Shown here piece after piece: positions 55,946 to 64,000 of a stretch of 64,000 nt of DNA. Below the pieces are notes generated by a model, which saw only the letters and a program-made list of their open reading frames with translations, searched no databases and had not been told where the DNA came from. The position numbers and the translations under genes are program-made. Each line of letters begins with the position of its first letter. The stretch's first letter is position 1. Where the stretch lies: positions 428,137,669 to 428,201,668 of the forward strand of contig NC_045429.1 in assembly GCF_902635505.1 (NCBI RefSeq), in the 5' to 3' direction. The DNA is from Sarcophilus harrisii. Taxonomy: Eukaryota; Chordata; Mammalia; Dasyuromorphia; Dasyuridae.

Positions 55946-58257
55946 CAAACTGCTCTCTGAAGACTAAGAATAATGAAGAAGCATATAAGAAGAGTCCCTT
56001 CTATGTGTGACCTCAGGTATGTCACTTTGTCTCTTAGCCTTCAAGTTCCTCATCTATATAACAAGGGCTTTGGGACAGATGATCCTTAATCTTCTTTCTA
56101 AATCTACTTTATTATGAGTTTATTATATGAGCAATACAATTCACATTCAAAGCTCCTAAAAACTAACTTTACAGAGTCCTAGAAGTATGTCTATTTTCTT
56201 CATGCAGGGTCTGGGTTGGAGCCAGTAGGTGGGGTGGGGCTCAGGAAATCAGAGATTCACAGTTTTAAAATAAGAAGGAACCCTTGAAGGTCTCCTGGTC
56301 TAATGAATCATCATACAGATGAGGAAAATGACGTCTGAGAGGTGAAATAAATTGGCCAAGTGTCAAAGGTAGGGCTTGAATGAACCTAATTGTCTTTCCA
56401 CTGTACCATACTGCCCTGTTGGATTAATGAAGTGCCTGTTGTATTTAATTATTCTTAGTCTTCAGAAGGGTCATCCAATCCCCTTTCCCTTATGTACTCC
56501 CCCTCGAACCATTCTAATTCTTCCCTCAAGTTGGGTAAATGGATCTGGATTATATTGGAAGAGGAAGGAGTTAAGGGTGAAGGTGGAGGTGCCCTGGAGT
56601 CAGGAACTCACTGGTATCTAGAAATAGGAAGCTGCAATTAGTCACAGATCCCTCTCCTCCAAAACTCTCCTTCTGAGTCTGGGCCCAAGCTCTTGCAGAA
56701 TGACCTAAATTCCTTGTTCTCTCTAGTGAGTCTGGGAGGAGAAAAAGTGTGCTGGACCCCTGATAAACTGTGAAATGACCTGGCACTCTGGGAACATGCC
56801 AGGCTGGTTTTTGAGAGAGCCTTTTTAGTCTAAGCCCAAACTGGCCACATTATCATCTGATTTATATATGTTTAATGGACTGGGAATTTCAAGCAGATGG
56901 CCCACAAGCTATACATGGCCCACAATACTCTTGATCTGAATCAGATTAAAATATAGTTAAGAAATATTTCACAAAATACATAAAAATACAAAACATATAG
57001 ATAATATTACATTTTAAATTAAGTCAATGTGAAGCAGATTAAAATGTAAGTAAGAAATTTTGAACAAAATAAATAAAAACATATTAAAAGATAGTTTCAT
57101 TTTAAAATCACTGTACAACCCACAGGGATCTTTATGTATAGATAAGTAACTTCACTTTCAAGTTGAGTTGACATCCTGTCCTAGCCTCACTTTACATATA
57201 AGAAACCTGAGGTTCAGGAAGGAGGAATCTCTAACCCAGGATCATAAAGAATGGAACACAGTTATCCTAGCTATTTTCATGCAATTTCCCTATTAGACTG
57301 TAAATTCCTTGAGAGCAGAGACTATTTCTTATTTCTGTATCTCTCTTAGTCACCAGCAACAAAGTCTTGCACACTATAAGCATTCTGTAAATGTTCAATG
57401 AGTCAGTGTCTTTAGAAGCATAGAAGTTGTTATACTGAGAACTTTTAAGAGAAAAATATTATTTAGACCAACTGTCATCACCCATATATCTCTTCCAGAG
57501 TCGCCAGAGTTTAATACCTAATTAGTCCTTAGGTCTCATATTTAGAAAGAGATCTTGGATCATATATTTAGAGTTCGGAAGGATCTTAGTGGAAAATCTA
57601 GTCCAATCAATTTATTTTACAAATGAGGAAACTGAGATGAAGAAATTAAGTGATTTATTACACAGACACTTTCAGAGATTAGATCACAGAGTCACAGAAG
57701 GAGGAACCTCAGCTGCCATGTAGTCCAACACTCTGCCTCGTCATTCTATAAATGAACAAAGTGAGGCCAAGAAAGGTTAAGAAACTCACTCAGAATCCAA
57801 AAAATTAACAAAAGTATCCAAGATCAGAATTTGAACCCAGTTCTTTCAGACTTTAAGCCAATCCATCATGATCCCTCCTAGTCAGTCTGCAGAGAAATCT
57901 CTCTAAAAGGGAGAAGGTGTCATAGTGGCTAGACCACCTGGATTTCATTCCCACACTGAAAAGTTATATGACTTTGCACAAGTCATGTGAACCTCAATTT
58001 TCTCATCTGGGAAATCATAATAAGTTTAGCTTATAGGATGATTAAAAAGGAAAATGATTTTCAAAATCTTTATGTGCTATTTAATTATATTATTCAAAAG
58101 AAATATAGTTGTTACAAATATCAGTAAAAAGGCAGAATTGATAACCAGGGTTTTTTAGGAAATTAAAGAGCATTGCATTTGGAGACAGAAAATATAGTTT
58201 GGCTTTTAATCCCTTTGACAACCTGACCTATATCTACCTATTTGTCTGCTTTCTCTA

Positions 58258-58475
58258 TATCTCCTCTCCCTTTCTTTACTTTTCTTTTTTCCTTACTTCT
58301 TCCCTTTTTTTCTTTTTCTCCCTTATATTCTTCCCTTCCCCTTTCTTTTTCCTTCCTTTCCTTTCCCCCCTTCTCTTCCTCCCTTCCTTCGCTCCCTCTT
58401 TTTTCCTCCCTTTCTCATTCCTTTTTTCTCCTTTCTCTTCCTCCTTCCCTCTCTCTCTTCCTTCTATCCCTTGGG
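58258..58475. repeat. imperfect polypyrimidine tract
   Basis: CCTTTCTTT, TTCCTTCC and CTCCCTT units without a fixed period. Leu/Phe/Ser/Pro-rich frames in two + phases (58199-58498 and 58242-58670) come from it. Confidence 0.85.
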
Positions 58476-59439
58476 TCTCCCTCTTTTGCCTATGCTAGAC
58501 ACACATTCCAACCACTTGCAGGGCAAAACTCTAGGGCAGACCAGCAAAGGAATTTTGACCTACTCCATTTTCTGAGGCAGTTTGCCCCTCCTTGGGTAGC
58601 CTCATGGCCTTCTGCTTCTAGGGTCTCCCCAAAGTGGTGCCGGACAGTGCAGTTACTCAATCAACTTTAGCACTATATTTAATCTACCAATCTCAGTCTC
58701 CCCAGTACCGGAGTCTAACAATCTAGGTCCCAGGGAAGGCAGGGGAATTAGCTATTTCATGACAGTTTCTTCATTCTATCCCTTCCCAGTGGCTTGAGAA
58801 AACTTGTTTAGAGCAGAGACTACTAAGGAAAGACTAGACTACACATGGTGTGCACAATCAGAAGAAATACTGAGATGGAGCTATGTATATAGATTGTTCT
58901 CTTGAGGATTTTTTTCTCACTGGTTATATTTTCTCCAACTCTAGATGGTCAGAACACAGAACCATGTTTTCCCCTTGGCTCTATCACCCATTGGCCTGTC
59001 CCATCCTTACCCCTATCCATAAAAGAAGATGGCAGCAGGACTTCTAGATCAGAAGAGAAGACAATGGCAATGAAAAGACTGTTCCTTTTCTATTCTCCAA
59101 AAAATAATGTATATAAAGTGTTTTTACTTCTTTCAATTCTATGCAAGTTTCAATTTTTATTATCACAACTATAACTTATCTCCTCATCTTTTTTGTTGGG
59201 GAATGGATAGAACGTTTAAGGGCAAGTTACTATCCAGTTATGTCTCTTTTATAGCTAATGCCTTGTAGATGCAAAGGTAGGGGGAAATGACTGTCTTTTT
59301 ATAATTTGATAAGAATACTGGGGTGTAAACTCATCTTCCATAGACTCACAAAGCATCTTTGGAATAACTGGAATAACACTTCATCTAGCTCTCACATGGT
59401 TTTAATTTCTTCTAATCTTGTTTAATAAAACTCTAATAA

Positions 59440-60420
59440 TAAATATTAGGCAAAGTATAAAACAGGGAGATGCATTTTGCCAAAAGTCTTCTTTGGTGGG
59501 ATGGAGGGTCCAAGGCAAGAAGGGTAGATGAGGTCCCCCACATGTTCCAAATTGTGGTTGATATTGTGTTGAGTATATCAAGCCCCAAGATATTGCAAAG
59601 TTTCCTGGACCTATATTTGTTCAAAGGAATTTGACCTGACCATACACGGAAAAAATGAAGAATTCCAGATTTCAACATATATATCTGAATGAAAACCCAA
59701 TAGAGCTTCTCCAGCAATATGTATATCTGGGACAAATGTTATAGATGAACAATGAGTTCAGCCCAGAGATGAAAAGGAAAAGAATAGGTTAAATAGCTTT
59801 TGGGAAATTATAAAGTACTTTTACTGACCCCGAAGCTTCCCATAACATCCAAGACGCATCTTTTTTAATACAAACATTTTGTTGTTATCATTGCTATTTA
59901 GCAACAAAACATGGAATACCAGTATACCTCCTAAAAACTAAAATTGAACAACACAGAGGGCAATAGAAAGGCACATGGTGGGTATGAGCAGACTGCAACA
60001 CACAACTCTTGGGCAATTCCAAAGAACAGTTGTAAACAATGTCATCAATGATTTGCAGGACAGGAAGAGAAGATGGCTAAGTGATGTAGTAAGAGAAAAA
60101 GATGATGGGTCAATGGTCAAAGTACTTTACTGCTATCCTCATAATGTTGTCAGAAAATGAGGATCTCCTTCACCATATTGGATGTTTCCCATATGGTGAA
60201 CTTTTCAGAGAAGAAGGGCAAGAAGAGGCAGCCTGGCTAGACTTCAATATATATTACTGGAGGAAATATATATATTGGAGGAATTTATGAGGTCACCAAT
60301 CCATTGAAGTGTTTCAGCAGAGATAGATAAAATGGTGGCTTTTTAATGGAATAAATGGCTTTGGAGATTGAATCATCTTTGGTAGACATCTTTTAGATAA
60401 CTCCAATAGAGGACGATATG
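59440..60420 (+). mobile_element. decayed RTE-type LINE, reverse-transcriptase C-terminal part
   Basis: Fragments of an RTE reverse transcriptase are readable in order. RQSIKQGDA at 59448-59474 corresponds to the RQGD motif. QYVYLGQM at 59714-59737 corresponds to the YLGQ motif. PKLP follows near 59836, then LNNTEGN near 59946 (the 'NTTQRAMER' area) and KRRWLSDVVREKDDG near 60066-60110 (the 'RRWAGHV-R-DD' area). These lie in different phases with stops between, so the copy is dead. The only longer open piece is 59975-60160. Confidence 0.7.
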
Positions 60421-62152
60421 GAAGCAGTGGACCTCATTCTGCTCCCACATGATTTTAATTTCTTCTATATTCTGACACCTTTTTTCCCATTTCTTGGAGA
60501 CTAAAAGTATCTGGTATGACAATATCTATTTAAAATGCTCTTAAATTTTTATAATCCAGGGTGATTGTGGACAACTCTTCATTCTACAATGACACTTTGA
60601 CTTCAGTAAGATATATTTGCTGAATTCTCAAGACTATGTAGAGGGTTGTAGCTGTACTATGGGAATGTCTTCTGTTATTTTATAAAGAAAAGAGTTTCAA
60701 AAAGTTATCACCTTTTTGAAATTTCAAGTATTGCTGTAGATAAGTGCCTCTTTTGTTGTTGTTACTGGTGTTTCTGTCATTGAAGGATTTGTGCAATATG
60801 ATACATAGAGCATAAATAAGTTAGCTTTGGAGCCAGAAAAGATTGAGATCAAGTTTCACCTCTGACACAAACTGACCGTGTGACTTTTGGCAAGTCGCTT
60901 CTTTTCCCTAGGGCTCTTTCCTCATCTGCAAATGAAAGAATTGGACCAGATAGTCCTATGTTTTCATCCAGCTCTAGGTCTAGGACTTATGATCATAACA
61001 CAAAGTCATTTCAAGATGGAGATAATACTGAGACAAGGGGGAGTCAGGAAAGACTTCATCTAGGAGGTGGTTCCTGGGCTATATTTCAGAGGAAGCTAGA
61101 GATACTTTAAGGAGAAGAGAAAGGAGTTTTGTTCGAGGCATGGAAGTCATGTGCAGCAAACAGCTAGCTAGTGAATTAGACTGCAGTGGAAAGCGGGTAA
61201 AAGGATGTATATAATATTCAGTAGACCTTGAAAGGAAGGTAGAAACCAGATTATGGAGAAGTTCAAATGCTAAGCTGGGTATACTGTGGTTTACTTCAAA
61301 GGCAAAAAAGGAGCCCCTGAAAATCTTCGAGGGGTACTTCCCAAAGGCAGCACACTCTATGGATTTCACATCCATTACTGATCTTGACCCTAAAACCTAC
61401 AATGGTAATGATGATAGCATTAATTATCATATTGGTAGGTACTTTGAGGGCATCTCATTGGATGGAGTGGTGACCCTAAAATCAGAAGAACCTGAGAATT
61501 TGGCTTCAGAAGTTTATTAGATACATAAGCCTGAGTAAGTCACTTACTTCCAATTGCCCCAAAATAAATAGAAGGCAGAAAGATAGAATGGATAGTAGAT
61601 GAATGAATGAAAAAATAAAATAGGCAATCCTAAAGGGAAAGCATCTGAGGATATTTGAAGGCATGAGGTAGCCTGCAAAATCCAAAAAGGGAAAACTAGA
61701 GCATTGCTGTTGGACTAGTTCAGCCTTTCAAGGTTCGCTGGTCACCTAGTCCAGCAAAAGGGAGAAGTCATCATGGGGATTGATGACCATCTCTCCCAGG
61801 GAGCATCTCAGAGTATTTTCATTAAGAGAACATTTCCTGGATTTGGAGGACATGTTTCAACAAGCAAGCATCAAAGTCAACTCAGGGAAGACAGAATAAT
61901 TAATCACAGACCAGGGTAGGGCTGACCAACTGGCAGATGAACCGATAAGGCCTTTCAAAGGAAGTGGTATACCCGAGGAGCGTGGCTGCACCTGGCTGCC
62001 CCTTGGATTGAGATTTGTAAGCAGAGATAAATGTTTTCCCCATACATTACAAAGTGGGGGAGATTGCTCAGAAGACCGAGGGCAGGGGGATTGGGAGGGA
62101 TGCTTTCACTTTCTACAAGGTGAGAGAAAAGTAGTCTCACGTCCTATACATA

Positions 62153-62154
<2 letters not shown>

Positions 62155-62225
<71 letters not shown>
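62155..62225. repeat. compound (CT)n-(CA)n microsatellite
   Basis: About 45 bp of CT switch directly to about 26 bp of CA, followed by ACATGTACACAC remnants. Confidence 0.95.
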
Positions 62226-62228
<3 letters not shown>

Positions 62229-62619
62229 TGCACATGTACACACATACACAAACACACCCCTCTTCCTCAGACACATGGGATTTACAATGTACTCTCTGTG
62301 CCCATGTAAGGGTGTGACTTCTCTTTCATCTTCTCTAAGGTTTCTCAGAATTCAGCTAGGTAGGGGATGAGGATGAGGAGGAAGTGAGGCAGGGACTGTG
62401 TGTGTAGATAGAAGGGGTGGGGCATGATGATAGCTCTGACCACAATAGTAGGTCCACTCTAAGACCAGACTTTAAAAAGTTGGCATCTCTCATAGACTCT
62501 TAGAGACTTTAAGAGTTGGGGGTGGGGGAGGGAGACTTTTGAGATTCTGCCCAATCTCATCATTTGACAAATGAGAAAAATATGATCCAGAGAAGTCAAA
62601 TAAGGCAGCTTTGTATGGG

Positions 62620-62740
62620 GGGAAGAGCCTTTCCTTGTAGCCAGCAGACGCTTAGATTCAAATCCTGCCTCTGACACTTCCCAGCTATGTGACCATGGAC
62701 AAGAAATTTCAATTCAACCTATTTCCTCATCCATAAAAGG
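62620..62740 (+). mobile_element. MIR-like SINE
   Basis: TTAGATTCAAATCCTGCCTC, CCCAGCTATGTGACCATGGA and TTTCCTCATCCATAAAAGGG. Confidence 0.7.
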
Positions 62741-64000
62741 GAAATAGCTTAGAAGGTAAGCTCTTTGAAACCAGGATTGTTTTGTCTTTGTCTTTGTATC
62801 ACTCCTGATGCTTCCTTAGCATATAACGTAGGCTTAAAAAGTGTTTGGTGAATGACTGTTTGATTGTGCATTTATTAAATACCTTTGTATGACAGGTACC
62901 ATACTAAGCATAGGAGATACAAAGATAAAAATGAAATACAACTTTTATTCTCTAGGAAGGACTCACTTCATAAACTCATGGTGGGGATAATATAAAATTA
63001 AACATACAAAGAGCCTTGTATACCTTAAAGCACTGTATAAATAAGTTATGTTTTTAATGTGATTTATCCAAGTCACACGGTTAAGAAAGGGCAGGTACAG
63101 GGACCCACAGCCAGGGCCTCTGCTTCCACAGAATCATGGATCTAGACCCTTATAGACCAAACTGAATTTTTTACAGATAAGGAAACTGAGTCCCAGTAAA
63201 GCCAAGTAACTTGCTTAAGATCCCACAGAGGCAGAATTTGAATACAAATCTTCAGACTCCAGAGCCATTGTTCTCTCTATCATGTTACCTCCTGTATTCT
63301 ATTACATCATATGGTATGCTTTCCAGAGTTCAGATGGGGGAGAAAAATAAACACATTAGCTAAGTGTCACCATAAGCTGACAAGTTCAAGGCTGCCTTCT
63401 TTTTAACTCATAATCGATAAAGGTCAAACAGTTCCCACGCTACATGGATCCAGTTCCTCTAAAGATACTATTGATTGTTTTGGAACCACAGTCTCTGTCC
63501 AAATAGGTCTATATCTCTTTTGTCTAACATTGAGTTTCCCAAATAAATTTGACAGTTTGCTGCTACAGTTTTGGTCCCATCTGCCTTTATTCCCATCTTT
63601 GCCTTCTATTACTGCTATCTTCTCCACCATGGAACCAGCAATCAGTCATGAGCTTTAATGGCATCATTTCCTCTCTCCCTCCACATCCCAAAGATCTGTA
63701 CCTTGATTTTTTTTTCTCATTAAAACACACTCATAAATGATTTTTATGTGACCCCATGGAAAGGTCAGTAAGACAGAAAAGCAAACTTCACCGCAAGTTG
63801 TAACCTGGGCACTCCACTCAAATTGGGGCATCCCTCTCAAGCACTCAGGGTAACTCAGATTCCAGGGTCTAGGTCACTCTGAATCTAGACGAGCCCAACC
63901 TCTGCTTGAACCCCTTGGCCATGCAAAAGCATCTGCATTTAGCCCACTCTATATTGGGCATCTGACTGGATGAGATCTGATTATGAGAAATCCTCAAGGA

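Noticed and set aside
59354-60466. Near-identical 23-bp words (ACATGGTTTTAATTTCTTCT and ACATGATTTTAATTTCTTCT) flanking the RTE remnant
   Set aside because: Too short and too A/T-rich to call a target duplication or end repeat without alignment.

Overview
This is a mammalian nuclear window, almost certainly from a marsupial. It holds many copies of the tRNA-derived CORE-SINEs typical of metatherians (MAR1/WALLSI-like and THER1/MIR-like), several 5'-truncated L1 3' ends with poly(A) tails, a decayed RTE-type LINE, L2 and CR1/L3-like tails, and many long microsatellites. Only two genes can be supported, both on the + strand and both members of the late cornified envelope (LCE) family of the epidermal differentiation complex. 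No retrovirus-like element, CRISPR array or structural RNA gene was recognised.

Layout. 1-4190: repeats only. About 4190-10300: duplicon 1, with upstream sequence, a TATA promoter (7652), a 47-nt non-coding exon, a 1.8-kb intron and the single coding exon of LCE-A (9529-9939, 136 aa). About 10300-17880: spacer of decayed repeats and minisatellites. About 17880-22680: duplicon 2, a diverged tandem copy with the same order of parts, a TATA promoter (20514), a 48-nt non-coding exon, a 1.2-kb intron and the coding exon of LCE-B (21827-22315, 162 aa). About 22680-64000: roughly 41 kb with no gene that I can support, made of SINE/LINE fragments, long polypurine and dinucleotide tracts, and a few single-copy stretches (33.5-34.0, 37.6-37.9, 43.45-43.98, 47.9-48.35, 50.9-52.1 and 54.6-55.2 kb) that are the best candidates for regulatory DNA.

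How the genes relate. LCE-A and LCE-B share promoter, exon 1, splice sites and poly(A) signal, and their proteins have the same four parts: a Gln-rich head, KCPP repeats, Gly/Ser/Cys-Cys repeats and a basic HHRRS segment followed by a Cys-Cys tail. LCE proteins are cross-linked into the cornified envelope of terminally differentiated keratinocytes, so the pair is expected to be co-expressed in upper epidermis. They differ mainly in the number of Cys-Cys repeat units. The coding exons are far more alike than the introns, UTRs and flanks, which points to gene conversion or strong selection after an old tandem duplication.

I found no previously undescribed system here. The points most worth checking are the duplicon history, the coding-exon homogenisation, the tail expansion in LCE-B and a few candidate regulatory sites.
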